A program made the translations under genes and the position numbers. This document shows positions 1-7,752 of a stretch of 32,799 nt of DNA, piece after piece. Position 1 is the first letter of the stretch. Each line of letters opens with the position of its first letter. The stretch lies in assembly GCA_964528605.1 (NCBI GenBank), contig CAZGSV010000023.1:1-32799 (forward strand). The letters run 5' to 3'. The notes under the pieces were generated by a model. The model searched no databases. It saw only the letters and a list, made by a program, of their open reading frames with translations, and was not told the origin of the DNA. This DNA comes from CAZGSV01 sp964528605 (GTDB taxonomy: Bacteria; Armatimonadota; Zipacnadia; CAZGSV01).

Positions 1-16
1 AGTGGAGGTGAGGTAG

Positions 17-238
17 GTGTTTCACTTGGGAGCACCGGAGATAATTGCCCTCGTCTTCTTGGCGTTGCTGCTGTTTGGCGCTAACCGTCTGCCGCAGGTG
101 ATGCGCGCCGCGGGCGAAGGCATCAAGGAGTTCAAGAAGGCCTCGCGTGAGATCTTCTCGGAGGTCGAATCGGTCACGCCACCGAAGCCCGCAGCACCGA
201 AGCCGGAAGAGACCAAGACAGAAGAGAAGCCCTCGTAG
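17..238 (+). CDS. tatA: Sec-independent translocase subunit TatA/TatE
   Basis: This is a 73-residue TatA/E-type protein, the pore-forming component of the twin-arginine pathway that exports folded proteins across the inner membrane. The N-terminus has the short periplasmic start, a single membrane helix (about residues 7-22, IIALVFLALLLFG) and the hinge followed by an amphipathic helix (LPQVMRAAGEGIKEFKKA). A charged, proline/lysine/glutamate-rich tail completes it. The conserved FG before the amphipathic helix is present. The start is GTG at 17, behind a GGAGG at 4-8. Length is normal for TatA (TatB is usually longer). No tatC lies in the window, so it may be elsewhere or to the left. Confidence 0.93.
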   Translation: MFHLGAPEIIALVFLALLLFGANRLPQVMRAAGEGIKEFKKASREIFSEVESVTPPKPAAPKPEETKTEEKPS

Positions 239-269
239 TTCCCGCGCGTCCGCAGAGCAACCCGCTTTC

Positions 270-1262
270 TTGTGGGATAATCACACGCACGACACCGAAC
301 TCCTACTAGCCCTGGAAGGCGGCGGCTCCAAGTGTGAGGCCGTCCTGCTCGACTCTGAGTGCAACATACTCGGCAGAGGGGTAGGGGGCTCGGTCAGCAC
401 TCTCTACGTCACCCAGGAGCAGGCCGTGGAGGCCTGGATTACCGCCGGCAAGGCCGCGCTCGATGGCCACCAGGGCCGGTTGGTGTGCCTGGCGGTTTCG
501 GGGTCCGCGCAGGCCGTCGGCGGCTGGCTTGAGCAAGCCCTCGGCCGCAAGTTGTCGCCGGAGCATCACCTGAGCATTAGCGAGGCCAGGGCGGCATACC
601 GCGGGGCGCTCCTCTCCGGAGCGGGCATGCTGTCGCTGCTGGGCACGGGCTCGTTCGTCTATGCGCAGGAGGCGGATGGCCGCGCGCACCACTACGGTGG
701 CCTGGGGCCGCTGCTGGGCGACGAAGGCTCGGGGTTCGACATTGGCCGTGCCCTGTTGGCGAGCGCGCTACTGGGGGATCTTGGCCCAGAGCCGCGAGAC
801 CGCGTGCTCGAGGCCGCGGCCCGGGCGCTCAACGTCCCCGACGCTCGAAGCGTCCTCTACGCCGTCTATACGCACCGCTGGCCGCGAAGAGAGATAGCCA
901 GTCTCTCGCGCCTTGCCGGTGAGTTAGCGGAAGCGGGAGAGGCAAAGGCGCGCGACGTAATGGTGGGCGCGATGGAGAGGGCCGCCGCGCAAGTGCACAA
1001 CCTGGCCAAGCGGGTGGGCTGGGATCAAGGCACCGTGCGTTACAGCGCCACTGGCGGCGTGGTGCTCAATTGCCCCCTGGCGAAGGATTCGCTCCTCGCG
1101 GCGCTCAGGGAACGGCTCCCGGGCCTGCGCTACGAGGCGCCGCGGCTGCGACCAGTGCTAGGCTGCGCCTTGGAGGGGGTAGCGCAAACGCGCTGGCTGC
1201 CCGAGCAGGAGGCGGCCCGCCGCCTGCAAGCGCAGCAGGGCACGCCTATCAGCCCAACCTAG
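270..1262 (+). CDS. BadF/BadG/BcrA/BcrD-family ATPase, N-acetylglucosamine kinase-like
   Basis: This ASKHA-fold kinase most resembles bacterial/eukaryotic N-acetylglucosamine kinases, which phosphorylate an amino sugar with ATP in the cytoplasm. Visible family marks are the first phosphate motif LALEGGGSK with a following Asp (about residues 13-28), the GTGSF phosphate-2 motif, the stretch GPLLGDEGSGFDIGRALL typical of this family, and ATGGVVLNCPL near the C-terminus in the adenosine site. The frame stays open upstream to 147, inside tatA, but that N-terminus is an Arg/Ser-rich shadow. The kinase homology begins near 297. I chose the in-frame TTG at 270 (330 aa), which has only a weak ribosome site, so the start is uncertain. 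The exact sugar substrate cannot be read from sequence. Confidence 0.85.
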   Translation: MWDNHTHDTELLLALEGGGSKCEAVLLDSECNILGRGVGGSVSTLYVTQEQAVEAWITAGKAALDGHQGRLVCLAVSGSAQAVGGWLEQALGRKLSPEHHLSISEARAAYRGALLSGAGMLSLLGTGSFVYAQEADGRAHHYGGLGPLLGDEGSGFDIGRALLASALLGDLGPEPRDRVLEAAARALNVPDARSVLYAVYTHRWPRREIASLSRLAGELAEAGEAKARDVMVGAMERAAAQVHNLAKRVGWDQGTVRYSATGGVVLNCPLAKDSLLAALRERLPGLRYEAPRLRPVLGCALEGVAQTRWLPEQEAARRLQAQQGTPISPT

Positions 1263-1291
1263 CGGGCGTGGCGCCCGGAGACGCGCTCGCC

Positions 1292-1297
1292 TATACT
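1292..1297 (+). promoter_or_regulatory. possible -10 element for the alpha/beta hydrolase gene
   Basis: TATACT stands 22 bases before the GTG start at 1319, in a region that is otherwise GC-rich. The -35 position 17 bases upstream reads TGGCGC, which is poor. A GGTGGTGAG ribosome site (1305-1313) lies between it and the start. This is a weak call, based mainly on the -10. Confidence 0.3.
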
Positions 1298-1318
1298 TCT
1301 GTGGGGTGGTGAGACTCA

Positions 1319-2251
1319 GTGGGACCACCGCTCACGAAACGCGGATTCGTTGTCATTTTCGTTCTGTGCCTCGGGAGCCTGGGCGCTGCCATTGCCAGCG
1401 CTCAGCAGCAGCCGCCCGCCTCTTACGACGCCTTCTACGCCTACGACGCCGCCCTGCCCCTTCAGCCAGAGGTCGAGGTTCTTCGAGAGACGCCCACGCT
1501 GCGCGAGGAGCACGTCGTCTTCTCCAGCGCGCACGACGAGCGCGTGCCGGCGCTGCTTTGGCTGCCCGCAACAGGCCAGGCCCCATATCCCTGCGTGGTG
1601 ACACTACACGGCATAGGCATGACCAAGGAGGATATCCGGCCTCTGGCCGCGTTGCTGGTTCCTGCCGGGATGGCGGTGCTCGCCTATGACGCGCAGTATC
1701 ACGGCGAGAGAAAGCGCGATGCGGAGAGCATTCTTTCGCCGCTCATCTACCGCTCGCGGGACGCGCTCGTGCAGACAGTGGTGGACGGCCGCCGCGTGGT
1801 GGACTACTTGCTCACACGGCCGGAGATAGACCCGCAGAGAATTGGCCTTGTGGGCCTGAGCCTGGGCGGCATACTCGGCGGCGTACTCGCTGGAGAGGAA
1901 CCGCGGTTCAAGGCGGTCGCTTTGGTAGTAGCAGGCGGTGGCTGGGGCGACATCTTGCGGCTGAGCCGCAACGCGGCGGCGGTGGCGCTCCGTAACGCCG
2001 GCCTGGAGCCGGCTGCCGCCCAAGCCGCCCTCGATCCCGTGGACCCGATTCACTTCGTGGCGCGCATTCCCCCTCGCCCGCTTCTGTTCATCAACGGCCG
2101 CAAGGACGAGATAATCCCGGTGCCCGCGAGTCAGGCGCTGCAGGCGCTCGCGGCCGCGCCCAGCACCGAAGTGCAATGGCTCGAGGCGGGCCACACGCTA
2201 GCCCCCGCAGCCCCGGCTTTGCTGCTGGTTTGGCTCAGGCAGTGGCTGTAA
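1319..2251 (+). CDS. exported alpha/beta hydrolase (dienelactone hydrolase / acetyl-xylan esterase type)
   Basis: This 310-residue protein has a Sec signal peptide (positive start, hydrophobic stretch about residues 9-26, then A-S-A before QQQ), so it is probably periplasmic. The mature part is a standard alpha/beta hydrolase. It has an oxyanion region VTLHGIGM (94-101), the nucleophile elbow GLSLGG with Ser181, Asp263 in NGRKDEIIP, and His292 in EAGHTL. All three catalytic residues are therefore in place. The family hydrolyses esters or lactones, or acts as a peptidase; the substrate is not evident. The start is GTG at 1319 with a G-rich ribosome site. The next gene follows 16 bases downstream and may be co-transcribed. 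Confidence 0.85.
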   Translation: MGPPLTKRGFVVIFVLCLGSLGAAIASAQQQPPASYDAFYAYDAALPLQPEVEVLRETPTLREEHVVFSSAHDERVPALLWLPATGQAPYPCVVTLHGIGMTKEDIRPLAALLVPAGMAVLAYDAQYHGERKRDAESILSPLIYRSRDALVQTVVDGRRVVDYLLTRPEIDPQRIGLVGLSLGGILGGVLAGEEPRFKAVALVVAGGGWGDILRLSRNAAAVALRNAGLEPAAAQAALDPVDPIHFVARIPPRPLLFINGRKDEIIPVPASQALQALAAAPSTEVQWLEAGHTLAPAAPALLLVWLRQWL

Positions 2252-2267
2252 GGACGAGGGGGCACTG

Positions 2268-3260
2268 ATGAAAGCACCGCTAGCGTCCAAGTACTTTGTG
2301 GTGGAAGGCGACGAGGTGCGCTGCGTGCTCTGCCCGCGGCGCTGCAAGTTGCGCGAGGGTGAAGTAGGGTCGTGCGGCGTCCGAGAAAACCGGGGGGGGG
2401 AAGTCGTGCTCGTCACCTACGGCGAGTGCACCTCCATAGCCGTGGACCCGATCGAGAAGAAGCCGCTCTTTCACTTCTACCCCGGCTCAGTGATTCTCTC
2501 GGTGGGAGCCGTGGGCTGCAATCTCCACTGCGTCTTCTGCCAGAACTGGGAGATCTCCCAAGAGCGGCCCCCCACGCACTACTGTCCGCCCGAGCAACTG
2601 GTCGCGCGCGCGCTCGAGGTTCCCCACAACCTCGGCATCGCCTACACCTACAACGAGCCGCTGATCTGGTTCGAGTTCGTGCTCGACGCCGCGCGCCTCG
2701 CGCACGAGCGCGGGCTCAAGAACGTGCTAGTGACCAACGGGACAGTCAACCCCGAGCCGCTGCAGGAACTGCTGCCCTACATAGACGCCATGAACGTGGA
2801 CCTCAAGTCCATACGCCAGTCCTTCTACTCGGAGATGTGCGACGGGTTCCTGCGGGCCACGCAGGCGACCATCCAGGCCGCCTGGGGCAACTGCCTGGTC
2901 GAGGTGACCAACCTGATCATTCCCGGCTACAACGACTCCGACCAGGACCTGGAGGACCTGACCGACTGGGTCGCCGGTGTGTCTCCGGACGTGCCGCTGC
3001 ACTTCTCGCGTTACTTCCCGGCGCACAAGTTGCGCGTGCCGCCGACGCCGGAGGCGACGCTGATGCGCGCAATCAAGATAGGGCAGCGCAAACTCAACTA
3101 CGTCTACCTGGGGAACCTAAGGACGCCCGGCGGAGAGCACACCCACTGCAAGTCGTGCCACAAGGTGATAGTCGCCCGCAGCGGCTACCTTGTGGAAGAG
3201 GTGAAGGTGCACGGCGGCCGCTGCGACTACTGCCGCGCCGAGAACTACCTTGTCAACTGA
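2268..3260 (+). CDS. amrS: AmmeMemoRadiSam-type radical SAM enzyme (AmrS-like)
   Basis: This 330-residue radical SAM protein resembles AmrS and pyruvate-formate-lyase-activating enzymes. The 4Fe-4S/SAM cluster motif is CNLHCVFC (Cys84, Cys88, Cys91). An N-terminal CxxCxxxC set (Cys19, 22, 26, plus Cys36) and C-terminal CxxC pairs (Cys294/297 and Cys319/322) are typical of the AmrS group and suggest further metal sites. YNEP and VTNGT match the family core. In other genomes the gene is associated with AMMECR1- and Memo-domain proteins; neither is seen here. The reaction of this family remained poorly defined in the literature I know. A run of nine G (2392-2400) lies in the coding region. Confidence 0.88.
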   Translation: MKAPLASKYFVVEGDEVRCVLCPRRCKLREGEVGSCGVRENRGGEVVLVTYGECTSIAVDPIEKKPLFHFYPGSVILSVGAVGCNLHCVFCQNWEISQERPPTHYCPPEQLVARALEVPHNLGIAYTYNEPLIWFEFVLDAARLAHERGLKNVLVTNGTVNPEPLQELLPYIDAMNVDLKSIRQSFYSEMCDGFLRATQATIQAAWGNCLVEVTNLIIPGYNDSDQDLEDLTDWVAGVSPDVPLHFSRYFPAHKLRVPPTPEATLMRAIKIGQRKLNYVYLGNLRTPGGEHTHCKSCHKVIVARSGYLVEEVKVHGGRCDYCRAENYLVN

Positions 3261-3270
3261 ACGCGCGATC

Positions 3271-3882
3271 GTGCGCAAGCCCTTCTTGCTCGCCTCGGCC
3301 TCGCCCCGGCGGGTCGAGTTGCTCCGTCAGGTGGGCATCGAATGCGAGGTCGTCCCCGCCAACGTGGAGGAGGACCTGCCCGACGGCGCGGCGGAAGCAG
3401 ACCTCGAACGGCTGGCGCTCGGCAAGGCGCGGCAAGTCTTCAGAGAACGGCCGCACGCACTTGTGATCGGCGCCGACACCGCCGTTATCTGCGATGGCCA
3501 GGCGCTGGGCAAGCCCCGCGACCCGGACGACGCTCGCAGAATGCTCCGGCTGCTCGCGGGTCGCGCTCACCGCGTGATAACTGGCGTAGCGGTGGTGGCG
3601 GAGATCGGAGGAAAAGTGGTGCAGGCCACCGCGAGCGAGTCCACGCTCGTGGTCTTCGACGAACTCTCGGACGAGGACATCGAACGCTACTTGGCCAGCG
3701 GGGGGGCGCTCGACAAGGCGGGGGCCTACGGCATTCAGGGCCGCGCCGCCTGGTTCGTGCGGCGCATTGAGGGCTGCTACACTAACGTGGTGGGCCTGCC
3801 TCTCAACTGCTTGCGGCGACTTCTGCGCCGCGTGGGAGTGGAGGCCGGCCAGGGGGCAACTAGCGATGCGCAGGAGGATTAA
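3271..3882 (+). CDS. maf: Maf-family nucleoside triphosphate pyrophosphatase
   Basis: Maf proteins hydrolyse non-canonical or canonical NTPs to NMP and pyrophosphate, a house-cleaning role linked to cell division. Present motifs are LLASASPRR at the N-terminus, VIGADTAV, LGKPRDPDDA, TGVAV, DKAGAYGIQG and GCYTNVVGLPL, covering the whole fold. I use GTG 3271 as start (203 aa) because the conserved region begins at once. An in-frame TTG at 3250 would overlap the radical SAM gene by 11 bases. Neither start has a clear ribosome site. It overlaps radC by 17 bases, and the maf-radC-mreBCD order is the one known from Bacillus. Confidence 0.93.
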   Translation: MRKPFLLASASPRRVELLRQVGIECEVVPANVEEDLPDGAAEADLERLALGKARQVFRERPHALVIGADTAVICDGQALGKPRDPDDARRMLRLLAGRAHRVITGVAVVAEIGGKVVQATASESTLVVFDELSDEDIERYLASGGALDKAGAYGIQGRAAWFVRRIEGCYTNVVGLPLNCLRRLLRRVGVEAGQGATSDAQED

Positions 3883-4552
3883 GGAACTGCCGGCGGAGAT
3901 GCGCCCGCGCGAGCGCCTGCTGCTGCAAGGGCCGGAGGCGCTCTCCAACACCGAGTTGCTCGCGCTCTTCTTGCGGACCGGCCGGCGCGACGGCAGCGCG
4001 CTGGAAGTGGCTGAGGAGCTGCTCGCGCAACACGGAGGGCTCGCGGGTCTGCGAAACGCCGGCATCGCGGAACTGTGCGCCATCAAGGGCATCGGCAAGG
4101 CCAAAGCCATAGAAATCAGAGCGGCGTTCGAACTAGCGGCCCGCCTGAAGTCGTTGCCAGGAAGGCAGGGCACCCCGGTGCGCACCGCCGCCGACGTCTG
4201 GGAGTCGCTCGGGCCCCGGCTGCGCGGTCAGGCGCAGGAGTGCCTGCAGATACTGCTCCTTGACGGCAAACACCGAGAGATCGCGACCGTGACCGTGTCG
4301 CTGGGAACGGCCGACGGCGCCAGCACGCACCCGCGCGACGTCTTCCGCGAGGCGGTAAAGCGCAACGCGGTGGCGGGCATCCTGGTCCATAACCACCCCA
4401 GCGGCGACCCGACACCCAGCGCCGAGGACCTGCAGGTAACCCGGGAAATGGTCGAGGCGGGAAGGCTCTTGGGGATTGAGATCCTCGACCACGTCATCAT
4501 CGGCGAAGGAAGGTATTGCAGCATCAAAAAGGAACGGTTAGTGTCCTTCTGA
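3866..4552 (+). CDS. radC: RadC-family JAB-domain protein
   Basis: This 228-residue protein has the RadC layout. An N-terminal conserved segment (RERLLLQGPEALSNTELLALFLRTG) is followed by a helix-hairpin-helix-like segment (about 62-92, AIKGIGKAKAIEI) and a C-terminal JAB/MPN metalloprotease-like domain. That domain carries HxHPxGxxxPSxxD (HNHPSGDPTPSAED; His175, His177, Asp188). The metal-binding residues are intact. The historical link to recombination repair is doubtful and no activity is settled. The ATG at 3866 lies inside the end of maf, behind AGGGGG; the frame continues upstream without a family match. mreB starts 3 bases after the stop. Confidence 0.95.
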   Translation: MRRRIKELPAEMRPRERLLLQGPEALSNTELLALFLRTGRRDGSALEVAEELLAQHGGLAGLRNAGIAELCAIKGIGKAKAIEIRAAFELAARLKSLPGRQGTPVRTAADVWESLGPRLRGQAQECLQILLLDGKHREIATVTVSLGTADGASTHPRDVFREAVKRNAVAGILVHNHPSGDPTPSAEDLQVTREMVEAGRLLGIEILDHVIIGEGRYCSIKKERLVSF

Positions 4553-4555
4553 GTC

Positions 4556-5602
4556 ATGAGCGCTTCGGCACGCTGGTTCCGCGGGCTTTTCAGAAACCTC
4601 TCCAAGGACATCGCCTTGGACCTGGGCACCGCCAATACCCTCGCCTACGTGCGCGGTAGGGGGATCGTGCTCCAAGAGCCCTCGGTAGTGACTATCCACA
4701 AGCAGACCGGCCGCGTCTTGGCCGTGGGCGCCGAGGCCAAGCAGATGATCGGCAAGACCCCGGGCACCATCGAGGCCATCCGGCCCCTGCGCGACGGGGT
4801 GATCGCCGACTTCGAGGTCACCGAGGCGATGATCTCCTACATCGTGCGCAAGGTGCATCGCCGCCAGCGCTTCGTGCATCCGCTCATGGTGGTCGGCATT
4901 CCCTCCGGTTGCACCGAGGTCGAGCGCCGGGCCGTGATTGACGCCACCTACCGGGCGGGCGCGCGCCACGCCAGCACCTTGGACGAGCCCATGGGAGCCG
5001 CCATTGGGGCGGGGCTGCCTATCGGCGAACCCATCGGCAATGTGGTGGTGGACATCGGCGCGGGCACCACGGAGGTGGCCGTGGTCTCGCTGGGGGGCAT
5101 CTGCACCCACCAGGCGCTACGCGTGGCGGGCGACGAGATGGACGAGGCTGTAGTTCAGTACCTCAGGCGCGAGAAAGGCCTGGCCATCGGCGAGCGCACG
5201 GCGGAGGAGGTCAAGATCGCCGTGGGGTCGGCCAGCCCGCTGCCCCGCGAACTGGTGATGGAGGTCAAGGGCAAAGACGTCGTCACGGGGTTGCCGCGGG
5301 TAGCGCAGATCACCTCGAGCGAGGTGCGCGAGGCCATCGCGGAACCGCTGGCAGCCATTGTGGAACTCATCAAGTCCACCCTCGAGGAGGCGCCCGCCGA
5401 GTTGGCGGCGGACGTGGTGCGGCGGGGCATTTGGATGGTCGGCGGGGGGGCGCTGCTGCGCGGCATTGATCAACTGCTCCACCGGGAAACGCTCGTGCCC
5501 GTATACGTCGCCAAGAACCCCATGCAGTGCGTCGCCTTGGGCACCGGGCAGTACATGGAGCAATTCATGACGGGCGGTTCGCTGGATGGGCGTCTGCGCT
5601 AG
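4556..5602 (+). CDS. mreB: rod-shape-determining actin homologue MreB
   Basis: MreB forms membrane-associated filaments that guide peptidoglycan synthesis along the side wall. The 348-residue protein is full length. It has the phosphate-1 motif DIALDLGTANTLAYV (18-32), the EP of the nucleotide site (Glu144), phosphate-2 VVVDIGAGTTEVAVVSLGG (163-181) and the adenosine motif GIWMVGGGALLRG near the C-terminus. The N-terminus carries an extra stretch, SARWFRGLFRNLSKD, that could act as an amphipathic membrane anchor. It starts 3 bases after radC and is followed by mreC and mreD. The gene suggests a rod-shaped or elongating cell. Confidence 0.97.
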   Translation: MSASARWFRGLFRNLSKDIALDLGTANTLAYVRGRGIVLQEPSVVTIHKQTGRVLAVGAEAKQMIGKTPGTIEAIRPLRDGVIADFEVTEAMISYIVRKVHRRQRFVHPLMVVGIPSGCTEVERRAVIDATYRAGARHASTLDEPMGAAIGAGLPIGEPIGNVVVDIGAGTTEVAVVSLGGICTHQALRVAGDEMDEAVVQYLRREKGLAIGERTAEEVKIAVGSASPLPRELVMEVKGKDVVTGLPRVAQITSSEVREAIAEPLAAIVELIKSTLEEAPAELAADVVRRGIWMVGGGALLRGIDQLLHRETLVPVYVAKNPMQCVALGTGQYMEQFMTGGSLDGRLR

Positions 5603-5635
5603 CGGCCGGGCGGCTGCCCGCAAGGTGGGTTGGCA

Positions 5636-6415
5636 ATGCGGCGACGAGCACTGCTGATACCACTGTCCTTCTTCGCGGTGGCGGTGCTCGTGTATGCCTC
5701 CATGCGTTCGCCCCTGGGCTGGTGGCTGGAGGAAGCGCTGGTGGCCCCGCTTACCCTGACGGAGGCGGCCTTCGCAGCCGCCAGGGACACGGCCCCGAGC
5801 CCCGCGCGCTTGAGCGCACGCGAACAGCAGCTGGCGGAGCAGGTGGCAGACCTGCGACTCCAGGCGAGGCAGGCGGAGGAACTGCAGCGCGAGAACGTGC
5901 GCCTGCGCGCCTTGCTCGAGGCCAAGCAGGCAACGCCACTGCGAACCATCGTGGCCGACGTGATCGGGCGCGCCGCCACCAACGCCATGGAGACCGTCAC
6001 TATCAACCGCGGGCGGCGCGACGGCGTTTCGCCGTCCAGCGCGGTGTTTACGGCCGACGGCCTGGTGGGCAGCGCGCTGCGCGTGCATCGGGGGTCCGCG
6101 GACGTGTTGCTCATCACGGACCCGACCTCGGGCGTGGGTGCGATGTGTCAGCGTTCGCGCGACGTGGGGGCGGTCAAGGGCCTGCGGGGCGCGGAACTGC
6201 TTCTCACCTACCTGCCCCCCGACGCGGACGTGCGCCGCGACGATCAGGTCATCACCTCCGGCAAGGGAGGGGTATTCCCCAAGGGAATACCCATCGGCAC
6301 CGTCGTGCAGGCCCGACAGGATCCCGAAGACCTTTCCTGGAGCGCCTTGGTGCGCCCGCTGGCGGACGTTAGGCGCGTGGAGCAGGTGCTGGTGGTGGTG
6401 GAGGAAAGGCGCTAG
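5636..6415 (+). CDS. mreC: rod-shape-determining protein MreC
   Basis: MreC is a bitopic inner-membrane protein that couples MreB to the elongation machinery in the periplasm. The 259-residue protein has a membrane helix (about 5-22), a predicted coiled coil (about 60-97, heptad-like QLAEQVADLRLQARQAEELQ) and the beta-barrel MreC domain with the signature VITSGKGGVFPKGIPIGTVV (205-224). I chose ATG 5636 with AAGGTGG upstream, over the in-frame TTG two codons earlier. The gap to mreB is 33 bases, and mreD starts at the base after its stop. Confidence 0.95.
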   Translation: MRRRALLIPLSFFAVAVLVYASMRSPLGWWLEEALVAPLTLTEAAFAAARDTAPSPARLSAREQQLAEQVADLRLQARQAEELQRENVRLRALLEAKQATPLRTIVADVIGRAATNAMETVTINRGRRDGVSPSSAVFTADGLVGSALRVHRGSADVLLITDPTSGVGAMCQRSRDVGAVKGLRGAELLLTYLPPDADVRRDDQVITSGKGGVFPKGIPIGTVVQARQDPEDLSWSALVRPLADVRRVEQVLVVVEERR

Positions 6416-6898
6416 ATGCAGGCCCGCGCCGTAGCCACGGTGCTGGTCGGGAGCCTGCTGGCAGCCGCCTTGCAGAAGGAAAGCCTCTTCCCCCTGCGCC
6501 TGGGCCAAACCAAGGCGGACTTGGTCATCGTGCTCATCTCCTGCTGCGCCATGATCTGGGGCATCCGCGGCGGCCTACTCAGCGGCGTGGTCGCCGGAGT
6601 CCTCCAAGGCGTGGCGCAGGGCGCGAGCATAGGCAGCGTCATTGCCAGCCGTACCTTCAGCGGCTACATCGCGGGCCGCGCCGCCGTGGTGGTGGCGCCG
6701 GGACAGGTACTCATGGCCGCCCCCCTGGCGTTCGTAACCACCCTAGTCTGCGAGTTAATCTATTACCTCTTCAGCCCGTGGGCCCCTTTCCAGGCTTGGG
6801 TGAGGGCAGTTGCGGGAGAGGCGCTCTTCAACGCCGGCTTGGCGTTGCTAGTCCATTGGCTGCTCATGCGCGCGGGCGGGAAGGCGAGGGCCAGGTAG
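6416..6898 (+). CDS. mreD: rod-shape-determining membrane protein MreD
   Basis: This 160-residue, highly hydrophobic protein has about five membrane segments and begins immediately after the mreC stop. Length, hydrophobicity and position identify it as MreD, the integral-membrane partner of MreC; primary sequence in this family is weakly conserved. Segments include VATVLVGSLLAAALQ, LVIVLISCCAMIWG, GGLLSGVVAGVLQGV, MAAPLAFVTTLVCELIYYLF and a C-terminal LFNAGLALLVHWLLM. The PBP2/RodA genes that often follow mreD are absent; deoC comes next after a 113-base gap with its own promoter. Confidence 0.88.
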   Translation: MQARAVATVLVGSLLAAALQKESLFPLRLGQTKADLVIVLISCCAMIWGIRGGLLSGVVAGVLQGVAQGASIGSVIASRTFSGYIAGRAAVVVAPGQVLMAAPLAFVTTLVCELIYYLFSPWAPFQAWVRAVAGEALFNAGLALLVHWLLMRAGGKARAR

Positions 6899-6949
6899 AG
6901 AGTGCGGCAACGCCGCCTGGCCCGCGTTCGCCACCGCCGCGTCAAGCAC

Positions 6950-6978
6950 TTGCCCCAGTGGGGGTGCCGTGCTATTGT
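6950..6978 (+). promoter_or_regulatory. promoter for deoC (extended -10)
   Basis: TTGCCC (6950-6955), a 17-base spacer and TATTGT (6973-6978), with TG one base before the -10 (6970-6971), form a sigma-70-like extended -10 promoter. Transcription would start near 6985, leaving a leader of about 27 bases that carries AAGGAAGCGAGG before the TTG start at 7012. This separates deoC-recO and the following genes from the mre operon. Confidence 0.65.
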
Positions 6979-7011
6979 TCGGCCCGGGGGTAAGGAAGCG
7001 AGGACAGCGGG

Positions 7012-7716
7012 TTGACCAGACGCGAGGTTGCCAAACTCATTGACAACACCTTGCTCAAACCCACGGCCACCCGAGCGGAGGTAGTGCGGTTCTGCGAGCA
7101 GTCTCTGGAGTGCCACTTTGCCGCAGTGTGCGTGTTTCCCTTCTGGGTGCCCTTGGCGGCGGAGATACTGGGCGAGAGCGACGTAAAGATCTGCGCCCCC
7201 ATCGGCTTCCCCTTTGGCATGAACGCCACCGCGATCAAGGTAATGGAAGCGCGCAACGTCATCAGCCAAGGGGCCCGGGAGATAGACGTGGTCATCAATC
7301 TGGGCGCCTTGCGCTCCGGCGAAGAGTCCGCGGCCTTGCGTGACCTGGAAGAGGTGGTCAGGGCGGTCAAACTCTCGGGCGTCACCGAGAACGGCGACGA
7401 GCCCATCACCAAGGCCATCCTGGAGACCTGCTACCTCACCGACGACGAGAAGAGGTTGGCCTGCCAGTTGGCGGTGAAGGCAGGCGTGGGGTTCGTCAAG
7501 ACCTCCACAGGGTTCGGCCCCGCCGGCGCCACCGTGGACGACGTGCGCCTGCTCCGGCGCCTGGTGGGCAAGGAGGTTGGGGTTAAGGCCGCCGGCGGCA
7601 TCCGCAACTGGGAGCAGGCGCAGGCTCTCATCAACGCTGGAGCCACCCGCCTGGGTACCAGTTGCGGCATTCAGATTCTGGAGCAGGTGCCGGGCAGAGA
7701 CCCCGAGGGGCTGTAG
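7012..7716 (+). CDS. deoC: deoxyribose-phosphate aldolase
   Basis: DeoC cleaves 2-deoxyribose-5-phosphate to glyceraldehyde-3-phosphate and acetaldehyde in deoxynucleoside catabolism. The 234-residue sequence is full length for the class I aldolase. It has IDNTLLKP at the start, CVFPFWVP, IGFPFG, EIDVVINLGALRSG with Asp92, FVKTSTGFG with the Schiff-base Lys163, and VKAAGGIR with Lys192. The start is TTG at 7012 behind AAGGAAGCGAGG; no ATG or GTG lies closer to the conserved N-terminus. recO follows after 36 bases. A catabolic aldolase leading a DNA-repair group is unusual, but promoter and spacing suggest shared transcription. Confidence 0.95.
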   Translation: MTRREVAKLIDNTLLKPTATRAEVVRFCEQSLECHFAAVCVFPFWVPLAAEILGESDVKICAPIGFPFGMNATAIKVMEARNVISQGAREIDVVINLGALRSGEESAALRDLEEVVRAVKLSGVTENGDEPITKAILETCYLTDDEKRLACQLAVKAGVGFVKTSTGFGPAGATVDDVRLLRRLVGKEVGVKAAGGIRNWEQAQALINAGATRLGTSCGIQILEQVPGRDPEGL

Positions 7717-7752
7717 CCCGCACGCGAGGCCCGCGGCGGCGAGCGAGGTCAC

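Noticed and set aside
2372..3466. Long plus-strand open frame across the radical SAM and maf genes
   Set aside because: It is an Arg/Pro/Ala-rich shadow; the AmrS and Maf frames carry full family motifs over the same DNA.
5117..6508. 463-codon minus-strand open frame opposite mreB and mreC
   Set aside because: Antisense frames stay open because of high GC; composition is His/Arg/Gly-rich with no domain, and the sense genes are certain.
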